A stretch of 64,000 bases of DNA from assembly GCF_041060425.1 (NCBI RefSeq), contig NZ_JAULBC010000006.1:124001-188000 (forward strand), in the 5' to 3' direction. This DNA is from Danxiaibacter flavus (lineage in GTDB: Bacteria; Bacteroidota; Bacteroidia; Chitinophagales; Chitinophagaceae). Below are positions 8,901-17,289 of the stretch, piece by piece; the first letter of the stretch is position 1, and every line of letters begins with the position of its first letter. Under the pieces are notes generated by a model that was given only the letters and a program-made list of their open reading frames with translations, did not search any database and was not told the DNA's origin. A program made the position numbers and the translations under genes.

Positions 8901-10797
8901 TCTGCAATGGATTTTTGGTGATGGAAATATCTCGACCGACACAATGCCAACGCATTACTATTCAACAGCTGGCGTATTTAACCTGCAACTGGTGGCAAAA
9001 GGATATGGTCAATGTACAGATACAGCTAAGAAAACAATAATTGTAAAAGGTGCTACAGGAACTTTCACCTATCCAACTTTTGGTCAGTGCGCGCCTCAAA
9101 CGATTGCTTTTTCCGCCGATGTAGAAAATGCGACAACCGTGATCTGGGATTTTGGCGACGGCGATCTGAATACGGACAATGTTGAGCAGGTTTCACATAC
9201 ATACAACGAGGCCGGTATTTACCAGCCATCCCTGTTATTGATTGATGACAATGGTTGCAAAGTGGGTGTTCAGGGATCAGAGTTGATAAAGATATCGGGC
9301 GTGCGTGCAGGCTTTGGCGCAAGCATACAGGGTGTTTGCGATTCCTCGCTTGTATTGTTTACAGATTCAACGCAGACCTTCAACGATTCTACTATAAAAT
9401 ATCATTGGGATTTTGGAGATAACACAACGGTAGATAACGTTTTTAATCCTTCGCATACTTACGCTAAGACAGGCATTTATACGGTAAAACTGGTAATTGA
9501 TTCAAAGCTTGCATGTATAGATACAGCTGCACTAAACCTCGATATAAAAGTATATTCCAGCCCGGTTGCAAGCATTCTGTCTGCTGATAGCACATGCGCC
9601 GGTGTGCCGCTTACACTACAGGGAAAAAACTCGGATACACTTGCTGTAACCTGGACATGGTTGATGGAGAATACAACTTCCCTAACGGGCGATTCGGTGC
9701 AATACGCTTTCAGTAATGCCGGACAGGCCAATGTTCAGGCCATTGCTACCAACGCATTTGGCTGCGCCGATACTGCAACCAAAAGCGTAACGGTTATAGG
9801 AAAACCTGTAGTGGATGCGGGTTTAAACGCAATCTTATGCGAGGGGCAAACAAAGCAATTACAGGCAACCGGCGCGTTAACCTATGAATGGTCGCCAGCT
9901 GCTTCGCTTAGCTGTACCACATGTACATCACCAATGGCAGCGCCGGATTCTACAACAATGTATTATGTTACCGGTTATCTGCTGGCAAATTGTTATACTA
10001 CTGACTCCATTCAACTCATTGTAAAACATCCCACAACGGTGAATTTAAAACCGGTTGATACCTTATGTGCCGGTAGCTCGGTTCAATTAATTGCCTCAGG
10101 CGCGGAAGTGTATAAGTGGCAGCCATCAACCGGGTTAAATAATACCGGTATACCAAATCCACTGGCATCACCCGTTACATCTACAACGTATACAGTAACC
10201 GGAGGCGATAGTGCAAATTGTTTTAGCGACACTGCAAGTGTATTGGTGAGAGTTTTTCCGATGCCTTCGTTTAATATCATAGATAGTGTGATACTCATGA
10301 ATATCGGTGACGAAAAAACCATTTATACTACCAGCTCACCGGATATTATCAGGTATAAATGGGAACCCGATAAATACCTTTCATGTAACGATTGTGATAC
10401 ACCTGTAACGGCAGCCAAAGTGAGTATTCGCTACAGGGCAACGGCATATAACGAAGGCGGTTGTTCGGTGTCTGATGTAGTATCTGTTCGTGTTAGCTGT
10501 AGTGGAGAAAATGTATTTATACCTAATACATTCTCCCCGAACGGAGATGGAATGAATGACTATTTCTTCCCGAGGAGCAGATCTCCGCTAACGGTTAAGT
10601 CTATGCGCATATTTAATCGCCTGGGCCAGGTAATGTTTGAGCGGACAAACTTCGCGATGAATGATCAGTCGAATGCCTGGGATGGCACGTTCCAGCGTAA
10701 TAAACAACCTGCGGATGTATACGTTTATGTTATAGAAGTGCTTTGTGATAACAACAACAGCATTACAATGAAAGGAAATGTAACGTTATTGAGATGA
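5971..10797 (+). CDS. Giant PKD-repeat surface protein with gliding/type IX sorting C-terminus
   Basis: The 1608-residue product starts with a signal peptide (about 10-27, WAILCSCLFACATVAQ). It then carries about fourteen tandem PKD domains marked by W-x-FGDG-like motifs (residues about 27-1190), one degenerate PKD, and three Cys-containing modules of the type LSCTTCTSP and YLSCNDCDTP (about 1280-1510). The last ~95 residues (from VFIPNTFSPNGDGMNDYF, about 1513) form the gliding-motility-associated CHU_C domain that directs export and anchoring by the type IX system. The likely role is cell-surface adhesion or motility. The start is odd: TTG at 5971 is the first possible start after an in-frame stop at 5947, whereas an ATG at 5951 is out of frame by one base. 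Confidence 0.95.
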   Translation: MGIRLILETRVWAILCSCLFACATVAQPKADFTADSTQGCPPLVVHFADQSTGNPTAWKWDLGNGVISTDRNPSTIYLNSGSYTVKLTVSNAAGEDSVIKTSYIVIGELPQVKFSATPLQGCAPLNVQFTDASTSGGGTITDRTWYFGDGSTDSNTPNPLHTYTAGNTYSVTLIVKNSLGCSKSAQQPAMVKVEGPVNADFSFTSTSNCKPPTDVTFQNNSTQGTLQYQWNFGDGASSTDINPQHTYTTGGTFNVQLIANSPLGCRDTISKSLTVGATKPDFSVTSGCSNRPAVFTNTSQPTAANAKWYFGDGQEATGVNASHVYTANGTYQVKMVGVFNGCTDSITKAVTITNTPVGDFTSPNAGSCNAPATISFNSSVPGAANFFWDFGDGTTSTDPNPIHTYTAIGSYNVKLVAATAGGCSDSMTKRGFVKIGPATIVRLINTPYLNCAPASVKLGAQINSSEPITYMWDLGDGTTSNSPAPFHKYNTVGNYTVQLIIKTASGCSDTLIVPDAVVLTDPPKVNFSATPVDVCASTPIQFTDLSTGNITKWSWHFTGDDSSYSQQNPIHVYNDTGYVDATLTAYNQGCAATLTKKGIVHLKGPVSRFAVLTDCNNRLVKQFSDSSLITITPPTQYTWDFGDGSPVSTEQSPKHIYSKTGNYVVTLTTTNGECTYSLQVPVPVVDENPSYTYQLPNSNTSLCRNDSVLFKATSYTPANIAAFYWAFGDDSTAGPAQIDSTIWHKYKTAGSYQPMLVTTDILGCKDTALGNLKLGVYGPTAAFTNPTGTCITGTVTFTDQSQADGLHPITSWIWNFGDTTAQTFTAPPFSHTYNTADSFNVALTVVDSYGCRDSVTRKSAILVTHPVASFSVQDTIRCTKTDIAFSNLSTGIGLHYTWSFGDGTTSQAFSPTHQYASAGIYTVRLNIVDTMGCVDSMVMTNKIKIMDPQSSFNLQDTFSICPPFKIEPQSTATGFASLQWIFGDGNISTDTMPTHYYSTAGVFNLQLVAKGYGQCTDTAKKTIIVKGATGTFTYPTFGQCAPQTIAFSADVENATTVIWDFGDGDLNTDNVEQVSHTYNEAGIYQPSLLLIDDNGCKVGVQGSELIKISGVRAGFGASIQGVCDSSLVLFTDSTQTFNDSTIKYHWDFGDNTTVDNVFNPSHTYAKTGIYTVKLVIDSKLACIDTAALNLDIKVYSSPVASILSADSTCAGVPLTLQGKNSDTLAVTWTWLMENTTSLTGDSVQYAFSNAGQANVQAIATNAFGCADTATKSVTVIGKPVVDAGLNAILCEGQTKQLQATGALTYEWSPAASLSCTTCTSPMAAPDSTTMYYVTGYLLANCYTTDSIQLIVKHPTTVNLKPVDTLCAGSSVQLIASGAEVYKWQPSTGLNNTGIPNPLASPVTSTTYTVTGGDSANCFSDTASVLVRVFPMPSFNIIDSVILMNIGDEKTIYTTSSPDIIRYKWEPDKYLSCNDCDTPVTAAKVSIRYRATAYNEGGCSVSDVVSVRVSCSGENVFIPNTFSPNGDGMNDYFFPRSRSPLTVKSMRIFNRLGQVMFERTNFAMNDQSNAWDGTFQRNKQPADVYVYVIEVLCDNNNSITMKGNVTLLR

Positions 10798-10802
10798 TAG
10801 CA

Positions 10803-10866
10803 AGTGAAACGTGAATAGTAAATAGCGAATAGTGAAACGTGAATAGTGAATAGTGAATAGTGAAGG
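10803..10866. repeat. Repeat cluster, GTGAATA family
   Basis: The 7-mer GTGAATA is repeated with small changes (GTGAAAC, GTAAATA, GTGAATA). It starts 6 bp after the adhesin stop codon and reads rightward, between the adhesin and the PorP/SprF gene. Confidence 0.9.
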
Positions 10867-10929
10867 GTGTTACCATATTACAATAGTAAAAAGAATGAAT
10901 AGGAAAGATCAATACAAAAATATTTGCGG

Positions 10930-11952
10930 ATGAAAAGAATCGTCATCATATTACTTATTGTGATGAGCATAACGCGAACCGGGCTTGCGCAGGATCCGCA
11001 CTTCTCTCAATTTTTTGAAGCACCACTACTAAGAAATCCTGGCCTTGCAGGCTTGTATGATGGAGATATCCGGGTACAGGCTTTGTATCGCAACCAATGG
11101 AGCAGTGTTACAGTTCCATATCAAACCACTTCTTTAAACGCTGAATATAAGCAGCCGTTAAGGGGTGAGGATTATATTACATTGGGTATGCAATTGTTGC
11201 AGGACAAAGCGGGCACTACAAATTTTACTACGACAAATATTCTTCCCGCTGTTAACTATCATAAAGCATTAAGCGGAGAAAAGAACAGGTATTTATCATT
11301 GGGGTTCATGGGTGGGTATGTGCAACGAAGGATCGACCGCAGCAAAATAACTACCAACAACCAGTTTGACGGTGTTGGCTGGAATCCCTCACTTTCTGAT
11401 GGAGAAACTTTTCTTACGACAAATTACAATTACTGGGATGCAAGTGTTGGGATGAGTTACAATTCAAGTTTTGGCGATAAGCCGGAGAATCTCTTTTATA
11501 TCGGTTTGGCGTACCATCATTTAAACCGGCCTAAAAATTCTTTTTATAAGAATCCCAACATTGAGCTGAACGCCAAATGGGTATTAAGCGGCGGGATTAA
11601 GTTTGCATTAAATGAAGTAAGCCTGTTTACTATCCAGGCTGACGTAAGCCGCCAGGGCGACTTTGTGGAAGGGGTAGGAGGTGCATTGTATTCCTATAAA
11701 CTTGGGCCAGAACCGGATAATCCCGATTATATAATAAGTTTTGGGGCTTATCTTCGGGCGCGGGATGCATTTATCCCTGTTGTTAAACTGGATTATCATC
11801 CGTTTTCTGTTGCGCTCAGTTACGATGCCAATATATCTCAGTTAAAGACTGCCAGTCAGTCAATGGGTGCGATAGAAATATCGCTCTCTTACGTGGGATT
11901 TTTAGATAAGGGCAACAGCACCCGTAACGCTGTATTGTGCCCCAGGTTCTGA
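10930..11952 (+). CDS. PorP/SprF family type IX secretion-associated outer-membrane protein
   Basis: I use the ATG at 10930 (340 residues); a TTG two codons earlier is possible. The signal peptide is MKRIVIILLIVMSITRTGLA, and the mature protein begins QDPHFSQFFEAPLLRNPGLAG, the hallmark N-terminus of PorP/SprF proteins. The rest is beta-rich with alternating aromatics, as expected for an outer-membrane barrel, ending in a short Cys-containing tail. Members are encoded next to large type IX substrates such as SprB and are needed for their surface attachment. Its position 3' of the PKD adhesin therefore makes that adhesin its probable client. A strong terminator follows at 11972. Confidence 0.95.
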   Translation: MKRIVIILLIVMSITRTGLAQDPHFSQFFEAPLLRNPGLAGLYDGDIRVQALYRNQWSSVTVPYQTTSLNAEYKQPLRGEDYITLGMQLLQDKAGTTNFTTTNILPAVNYHKALSGEKNRYLSLGFMGGYVQRRIDRSKITTNNQFDGVGWNPSLSDGETFLTTNYNYWDASVGMSYNSSFGDKPENLFYIGLAYHHLNRPKNSFYKNPNIELNAKWVLSGGIKFALNEVSLFTIQADVSRQGDFVEGVGGALYSYKLGPEPDNPDYIISFGAYLRARDAFIPVVKLDYHPFSVALSYDANISQLKTASQSMGAIEISLSYVGFLDKGNSTRNAVLCPRF

Positions 11953-11971
11953 ACATAAAACAAAGGGGCAG

Positions 11972-11998
11972 GCTCTTGCGCAAGCAAGAGCTTTTTTT
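11972..11998 (+). terminator. Rho-independent terminator after PorP/SprF gene
   Basis: A perfect 8-bp stem GCTCTTGC/GCAAGAGC with a 4-nt loop is followed directly by seven T. It lies 19 bp after the stop codon and ends the adhesin/PorP transcript. Confidence 0.92.
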
Positions 11999-12049
11999 AT
12001 CAGGTATGGATAGGGTTGGTGCAAGGAATGATTATTCATGTTCTTTTTT

Positions 12050-12120
12050 CCCGATGCAATCGGGACTGAATTGGTAGACACGAATGATCCTTCAGAACAC
12101 TTACGCCAAAGCGGCGAGTT
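12050..12120 (-). repeat. Dispersed two-hairpin element, copy A
   Basis: It contains a 6-bp hairpin CCCGAT-GCA-ATCGGG (12050-12064), then GAATTGGTAGACACGAATG and a second imperfect hairpin around ATCCTTCAGAAC. Related copies are at 19422-19480 and 20491-20530. The first hairpin differs from copy B by a compensatory C-G to G-C swap at its outermost pair. Confidence 0.75.
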
Positions 12121-12394
12121 CTATTGCGCAGTTGATTTCAATTCATTGCCGTCTGCCCTGCCCGGATGCGGCCAGACGGGCTTAAGCTTAATGTCATTTA
12201 GTTAAGAATATTTAAAGCTCCAGCGGAGCTCCCTGTTTGTAGAAAACGGGGATTTTAAAATATCATCGGACTCCAGCGAAGTCTCCTGTAATGCTTGACA
12301 GGTAGCACCTAACGGAGCTTGAACGATCTGTTTTTTTCTTTCTGCAAACGGGATGCTCCTACGGAGCGACACATTCAAAATTCAAACAAACAAA
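12121..12394. other. Gene-free spacer with decayed palindromic repeats
   Basis: Several short GC palindromes of the kind common between Bacteroidota genes occur here, including CTCCAGCGGAGCTC near 12218 and GCTCCTACGGAGC at 12350-12362. A word AATGTCATTTAGTTAAG at about 12190 recurs at 24.92 and 25.15 kb. I see no coding potential. Confidence 0.55.
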
Positions 12395-13591
12395 TTAGTG
12401 CGCCAGTATTGAAGGGTAAGCTGCCAGGAACAACGAAACAAATTCGCTGCTGCTAAGTATATGTCCCTGCTTTTGTGCATTGTCAGCAACCTGATATGCC
12501 CATTCAGCTGAGGCCATTCTTTGTGTTGGAGTGCCGTGATGATTAACATTCGTAAATCCGCAATCGCCAATGTTAAAGAACACTTGCAAAAATTGTTTAA
12601 CCCTTTTCCATTGCATGGAAGCGCCTCTCGCATGGGACAAATAGTAAGCGGAGAAAGCATCAGCCATCAACTCCATTTTCCTTGTGTTTTCCGGTGATGA
12701 CGTACTGGGATACAAGTTCAACTGAAACTGTATGTGATGTCCAAATTCATGTGCCAATACGGCCTGGGGCGCCACATCACCATAGCCAATACCAGTATAG
12801 CCATCCAGTATTCCATCGCCCATTACAATCTTTGATGGAATTGTTCCGTATGGCGGAAAATCAAACGAACTTTGTGCGAAAGCATTGAAAGTAAATATCG
12901 GATGATCCCCCTTTCTATACTGTGGTACATCGTTCATCAGAGATATGATCAGGTCGGCCCAAAACTCAGCATCCGTTTGTGAATCACCGTATAGTATCAT
13001 ATCTATTCTTATAATTCTATCTCTGTCAAGCAACATATTTCCATGCATTGCCACCATAATGATGTCGGCAGACTGTATGTCCCAAAAACGTTTCAGGTCT
13101 TTAAATGTTTTTGTAAGCACATGGGTGTATTCACCGTTTATGCCAAATGTTTGCCCGGCTTCACTGTTTTCAAATAACAATGCATCGTAGGTGGGAAAAT
13201 CCAGCATGCCGGTTATTGATGCAAAGAAGATTGTATTTTCATCCCAGTCACTAAGCTGTTCATTAAGCCACTGCCTTATTGGAGTATTGGAGTTACAAAC
13301 CGGCGCACCCGGAGCCTTTAAAGCCTGTAACACCACAGACTTATATTCAGGATGCTGCTGGAGTAAATTACTCACGTGCGTATTCAAATTGTGTTCGGGT
13401 AGAGATAAAGACGAACGTAACGATGCAAGTCTTGCAGAAACATCCGCCGCAGTTCCCGTTTTTCTCAGACCATTTGTACTTTTTGATTGCGACGAATTAG
13501 GTGACTGATTTAGCTTTTCTTCTTTTGTACAACCCTGGAGCAACATAAGGCATACGGCAATCACAGCCGCATAAAGGGAGAGGATTCTCAT
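12395..13591 (-). CDS. Zinc metalloprotease-like lipoprotein
   Basis: This 398-residue protein begins with a lipoprotein signal (residues 1-20, lipobox LLQGC, Cys21), so it is exported and probably anchored to the outer membrane. It has a His281-Glu282-x-x-His285 site in VLAHEFGHHIQFQL, the pattern of zincin metallopeptidases. A downstream ELMADAFSAYYLSH segment provides a plausible third acidic ligand, as in several 'neutral zinc metallopeptidase' families. The N-terminal third is low in recognisable motifs. The gene stands alone and its substrate is unknown. I am confident of the metalloprotease fold class, less so of activity. Confidence 0.8.
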   Translation of the reverse strand: MRILSLYAAVIAVCLMLLQGCTKEEKLNQSPNSSQSKSTNGLRKTGTAADVSARLASLRSSLSLPEHNLNTHVSNLLQQHPEYKSVVLQALKAPGAPVCNSNTPIRQWLNEQLSDWDENTIFFASITGMLDFPTYDALLFENSEAGQTFGINGEYTHVLTKTFKDLKRFWDIQSADIIMVAMHGNMLLDRDRIIRIDMILYGDSQTDAEFWADLIISLMNDVPQYRKGDHPIFTFNAFAQSSFDFPPYGTIPSKIVMGDGILDGYTGIGYGDVAPQAVLAHEFGHHIQFQLNLYPSTSSPENTRKMELMADAFSAYYLSHARGASMQWKRVKQFLQVFFNIGDCGFTNVNHHGTPTQRMASAEWAYQVADNAQKQGHILSSSEFVSLFLAAYPSILAH

Positions 13592-13716
13592 ACTTTTAAG
13601 GTTTATTAGTTGGAGGAAATAGTTAGCTAATACAAATTAATGTATAGATATGCAAAGTCATAATTTATTGTGCTGTTTTTTAAAAAAAAGCAACAGCTTT
13701 AAATTAACCGCGATCG

Positions 13717-13761
13717 CAATCCATTAAGCATGTGAAAGCACTTCACACGCTTAATGGATTG
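13717..13761. repeat. 45-bp near-perfect inverted repeat in the 13592-14049 spacer
   Basis: Two 20-bp arms (CAATCCATTAAGC + ATGTGAA and its complement) pair with one mismatch around a 5-nt loop. There is no T-run, so it is not an ordinary terminator. It lies in the shared region between two divergent genes, about 290 bp before the AraC gene. The rest of the 457-bp spacer shows no gene. Confidence 0.85.
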
Positions 13762-14049
13762 GTTGACACCAGTGATTTTGCTGAACATATCAGGCTGTTT
13801 GTGAAAGTATGCGGCAATGTCCCTATGCGGCATGGCAGGCATTAGCCAAAAATCGTTATCAAAAATTTTATCAATAAAACTACAACCAGATTGGTTGACT
13901 CAGCATAAGTATATTGCACACATAGCCCGGCTGCATACTTGCCCAAGGAAGGGAATTGCAAGTCCGGTGAATAGTCCTGGTTTCGGATCATTAGAAAATC
14001 ACAGACTTTTTTTAATTTTATAGAAGACGAACAACGCCAATTTAACGAT

Positions 14050-14943
14050 ATGGTTGGTCAGTCGTTTCTACCAGGTCCCGCTTTGCGGGAATATGTTAAA
14101 GGGTATCAGCTATGGCATTTTACATTTCCGGATGCCAATGATTTACCCTTTAAACCATATGCGCCAAGGCCTGAGCAGACGCTCATTTTTTGTCCTCGCG
14201 GTGTTGAACAGGTGACGCATGCAGGTAGCGATAAAATCATCAGGCGGACCCGCTCTTTTATTATGGGGCAATTTACCGAACGTACCAATCGTTACATGGG
14301 AAGTACTGACTATGTCGTCCTCCTGGTGACATTTCAACCTGGTGTGTTGTACCGCATTACCGGCATCCCTTACGCCGAACTAACCAACACATTTGTCGAT
14401 GCCGAAGCTGTTTTCTCAAAAGAAATGCGACTTGTTAATGAACGTCTTAACAGTACCGATGATCCGCTGGAGATGATTCGGATTGTTGAAAGTTTTCTTT
14501 GCTTTTTACTGAGGGACATAAAACGGGATATGCATCCACTTGATGCAGTTGTCAATCTTCTGCTTGAACGGCCTGAAAATTTTAAGCTGCTACATCTGGC
14601 AAGAGAAAGTTTTTTATGTACGCGGCAGTTTGAACGAATATTCAAAGAGCGCATGGGCATTAATCCGAAACTGTTTTCCCGCATCGCCCGTGCTTATAAG
14701 GCATACCGTATAAAATACCAGCATCCCGAACTGGATTGGCTTGGTATTGCTTTGTTTTGCGGTTATCAAGACTACCAGCACCTGGTGAAGGACTTTCAGG
14801 ATTTCGCCGGAGTACCTCCAAATCTATATCTTTTAGAAGACAGCAAAGCACCGGAAAGACTGTTGGGAGTTCGGGATCTCTCTATTTTAAAAGATGTCGT
14901 TTTTTTACCACTGAATTCAACGAAGAGCGTCTCAATTTTATGA
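14050..14943 (+). CDS. AraC-family transcriptional regulator
   Basis: This 297-residue protein has an N-terminal ligand/oligomerisation-like region (residues about 1-150, with ALREYVKGYQLW and QPGVLYRITGIP, as in the DUF6597 group). The C-terminal AraC helix-turn-helix pair (about 185-285) includes CTRQFERIFKERMGINPK and FCGYQDYQHLVKDFQDFAG. It sits 17 bp before an exported alpha/beta hydrolase gene in the same direction and may control that gene, its own promoter, or both. The inducer cannot be inferred. Confidence 0.93.
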   Translation: MVGQSFLPGPALREYVKGYQLWHFTFPDANDLPFKPYAPRPEQTLIFCPRGVEQVTHAGSDKIIRRTRSFIMGQFTERTNRYMGSTDYVVLLVTFQPGVLYRITGIPYAELTNTFVDAEAVFSKEMRLVNERLNSTDDPLEMIRIVESFLCFLLRDIKRDMHPLDAVVNLLLERPENFKLLHLARESFLCTRQFERIFKERMGINPKLFSRIARAYKAYRIKYQHPELDWLGIALFCGYQDYQHLVKDFQDFAGVPPNLYLLEDSKAPERLLGVRDLSILKDVVFLPLNSTKSVSIL

Positions 14944-14960
14944 AACAAAATTGAGGCTGT

Positions 14961-15962
14961 ATGAAACTTGTATTCATCTCTCTCGTTATTTGGCTTTGTA
15001 GTTGTGCGACAATTTATGCGCAAAAGTGTGGGTCAGGAAAATTGGACCCCAGAGTTGCAGATGTACTTAAAGCAGGTCTTGGCGATTTTCTTTCAACGTA
15101 TACCACTTCGGTGGAAAAGATAAGGGATCTAAAATTTGAAACTCCCGATTTTCCCTCATCTGATGTGAAGTATTTGAAAGTTACTGCCGACAGCATTCCA
15201 GTCCAGGTTTACAACCCGGCACATGCTACAGGCATGACTATCATCATTAGTTATCATCCCGGTGGTTTTGTAACGCCTATTCTTCCTTCCATGAAGTATG
15301 ATTTTTGGAGACAGGCAAAAAACTACCAGGCCATAGTGTTCGCAGTGGATTACAGGGTAGCTCCCGAAAATAAATATCCTGCTGCGGTTAACGATGCATA
15401 CAATGCATTTAAATGGATCGCAGACCATGCTCAGGACTACGGTGGGGATACCAGTCGTATTGTATTGTCAGGGGCAAGCGCTGGTGGAAACCTTGCCGCT
15501 GTCGTATGTCAGAAGGCGAAAAAGGAGGGTATAGCCCACAAAATAAAATTACAGGTGTTGAACTGCCCTTCAACAGATAACCCGAAGAACTATGCAAACT
15601 ATCCATCATACCAGCAAAATGCCTCCGGGTATTTTTTGTCTAAGAAGTTTTGTCTGTACTACATATCGGTTTATGCACCGGACGAGGAGCTAAATAATCC
15701 GGAAGTAGCACCTGTTCAAAGCAAAGATTTGTCCGGGTTGCCTCCGGTGGTTATGATTGCTGCTGAATTTGATCCGTTACATGACGAAGACTTAGCTTAT
15801 GCTGAACGATTAAAGAAGGCCGGGGTTAGGGTTTGGTATAAATGTTTTCCGGGACAGATACATTGTCTCTTGGGACTTCCGCCTGATGCGGAGGAGTTAA
15901 AGGAGTTAGACAGATTGATTATGACCTCTATAAATCAATTGCCGGCAAGTAAAATTAAATGA
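14961..15962 (+). CDS. Exported alpha/beta-hydrolase (esterase/lipase, HSL-like)
   Basis: This 333-residue protein has a signal peptide (1-20, CSCATIYAQ). The oxyanion motif is YHPGGF in place of the usual HGGGF. The nucleophile elbow is GASAGG with Ser173, and later acidic (AAEFDPLHDED) and histidine (GQIHCL) segments complete a triad in the order of the hormone-sensitive-lipase-like (alpha/beta hydrolase-3) family. The expected reaction is hydrolysis of small esters or acetylated compounds. It probably forms an operon with the AraC regulator just upstream. The HPGG variant is a mild oddity but is found among active relatives. Confidence 0.88.
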   Translation: MKLVFISLVIWLCSCATIYAQKCGSGKLDPRVADVLKAGLGDFLSTYTTSVEKIRDLKFETPDFPSSDVKYLKVTADSIPVQVYNPAHATGMTIIISYHPGGFVTPILPSMKYDFWRQAKNYQAIVFAVDYRVAPENKYPAAVNDAYNAFKWIADHAQDYGGDTSRIVLSGASAGGNLAAVVCQKAKKEGIAHKIKLQVLNCPSTDNPKNYANYPSYQQNASGYFLSKKFCLYYISVYAPDEELNNPEVAPVQSKDLSGLPPVVMIAAEFDPLHDEDLAYAERLKKAGVRVWYKCFPGQIHCLLGLPPDAEELKELDRLIMTSINQLPASKIK

Positions 15963-15969
15963 AGAACGT

Positions 15970-16025
15970 GCATGAAATACAGTTACACGGAGACACACGG
16001 AGAATACACAGAGCTTCACAGAGAA
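15970..16025. repeat. Short ACACGGAGA-type repeat
   Basis: A degenerate word family CACGGAGA / CACAGAG is repeated about five times directly after the hydrolase stop codon. It has the same placement as the 7-bp repeat clusters but a less regular period. Confidence 0.6.
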
Positions 16026-16092
16026 TGGCTTCTGATCTTCAGAAACGAATTGTGATCTGGCAATAACCTCAGTCCTCATATCTGTTATTGGC

Positions 16093-16110
16093 ACGACAGG
16101 AGAGGTCTCC
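16093..16110. repeat. 18-bp dispersed word shared with the 24.9-kb inverted-repeat element
   Basis: ACGACAGGAGAGGTCTCC occurs here and, as its exact reverse complement, at 24990-25007. A diverged version is at about 25100. The word contains the self-complementary core GGAGAGGTCTCC. Confidence 0.7.
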
Positions 16111-16159
16111 TGAATATTAACCTGATCGTGATATTTTATGAGCGCTTGATATTGACAAC

Positions 16160-17062
16160 TCACATTGACCTAAGAAATGTAATAATCGCCCTTGTGAATT
16201 CCTCAGGCGCCTCCTGAGGCAAATTATGTCCTATTCCTTTAGCAACTCTTCTTTCATAACCGCCTTCAAAATAACCGGCATCTTTACCTGTTCCCGAAAA
16301 CGGTTCAACTCCGTCGGCTTCTGCATCTAATATTATAGCCGGTACTTTTATTGCTGGCTGCTTTTGCAGCAACTGTTCCATCATTTCAAATTTCGGTTCG
16401 CCATTTGCTAATCCATATCGATGTCTGTACGAATGCACTACAATATCTACAAAATCGGGATTGTTGAATGAAACGGCTGTTGCTTCGAAAGTGTCGTCAT
16501 CAAATTTCCAGGTTGGAGACCAGTTTTTCCATAAAAGCTTACAAAGTTCTTTCCTGTATTTTGTCAACCCGAGGCGTCCGCGTTCGCTATGGAAGTAGTA
16601 TTGATACCAATTCAGCATTTCAATTTCGGGTGAAACAGGTTCTGAATATTTTGCTATGGTCTGGATGTTATACCCCGCCATTGATACAAGTCCGGTAATG
16701 CGTTCAGGATAAAGTGCAGCAACAATACAACAGGCACGTCCGCCCCAATCATAACCACCCACAATTGCTTTTTGTATAGATAAGGCATCCATTAACGCAA
16801 TTAAGTCATAGGCTAGTGCAGCTTGCTGACCAGAACGGATGGTATCAGGAGATAGAAATTTTGTCGGTCCGAACCCACGTAAGTATGGAACGATAATCCG
16901 GCAGTTTTCAGTCACCAGGATTTTTACTACTTTATCATATGCTCTTATGTCATAGGGAAATCCGTGAAGAAGTATAATAGTCGTGGCATCAACACTTCCA
17001 CTTTCTTCATAAGCAATGCAAAGGTCTCCTGCGTTAATGTATTTTAATATGCCCAATATCAT
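16160..17062 (-). CDS. Alpha/beta hydrolase (epoxide hydrolase/dehalogenase-like)
   Basis: I prefer the ATG at 17062 (300 residues, starting MILGILKYINAG), because typical homologues start close to the first strand; an ATG at 17098 would add 12 residues. Motifs are LLHGFPYD (oxyanion region), the nucleophile elbow GGYDWGG with Asp as nucleophile, an acidic residue in ILDAEADGV and the catalytic His in GIGHNLPQEAP. An Asp nucleophile points to the epoxide hydrolase/haloalkane-dehalogenase branch rather than to a Ser esterase. There is no signal peptide, so the enzyme is cytoplasmic. The substrate is unknown. Confidence 0.9.
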   Translation of the reverse strand: MILGILKYINAGDLCIAYEESGSVDATTIILLHGFPYDIRAYDKVVKILVTENCRIIVPYLRGFGPTKFLSPDTIRSGQQAALAYDLIALMDALSIQKAIVGGYDWGGRACCIVAALYPERITGLVSMAGYNIQTIAKYSEPVSPEIEMLNWYQYYFHSERGRLGLTKYRKELCKLLWKNWSPTWKFDDDTFEATAVSFNNPDFVDIVVHSYRHRYGLANGEPKFEMMEQLLQKQPAIKVPAIILDAEADGVEPFSGTGKDAGYFEGGYERRVAKGIGHNLPQEAPEEFTRAIITFLRSM

Positions 17063-17228
17063 ATCATTTATTTTTTGAAATGGGTGTATTGTACACAACG
17101 GCTAAAGCTTGGCGAAGAACTGATAGCATTCCTGTCAGCCCGAACCCATGCTAGATTTATAACTAATGTTCATTGTTATTAATGTCGCTAATTTATAACG
17201 TCATGCTCAGTACTAAAGTTGAATAGCA

Positions 17229-17280
17229 AAACAAAAATAAAGGTTGGCATTCGTGCAGCCGGATTCTTAGCCAACCTTAT
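17229..17280 (-). terminator. Rho-independent terminator of the 170-residue membrane protein gene
   Basis: The 9-bp stem AAGGTTGGC (17240-17248) / GCCAACCTT (17270-17278) has a 21-nt loop. On the minus strand it is followed by a T-rich run (TTTATTTTTGTTTT). It lies just past the stop codon at 17290. Confidence 0.75.
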
Positions 17281-17289
17281 TGTTATACA

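Noticed and set aside
13710..13717. GCGATCGC octamer resembling the cyanobacterial HIP1 site
   Set aside because: It was noticed once, at this site only; a single occurrence of a palindrome in this genome type is not meaningful.
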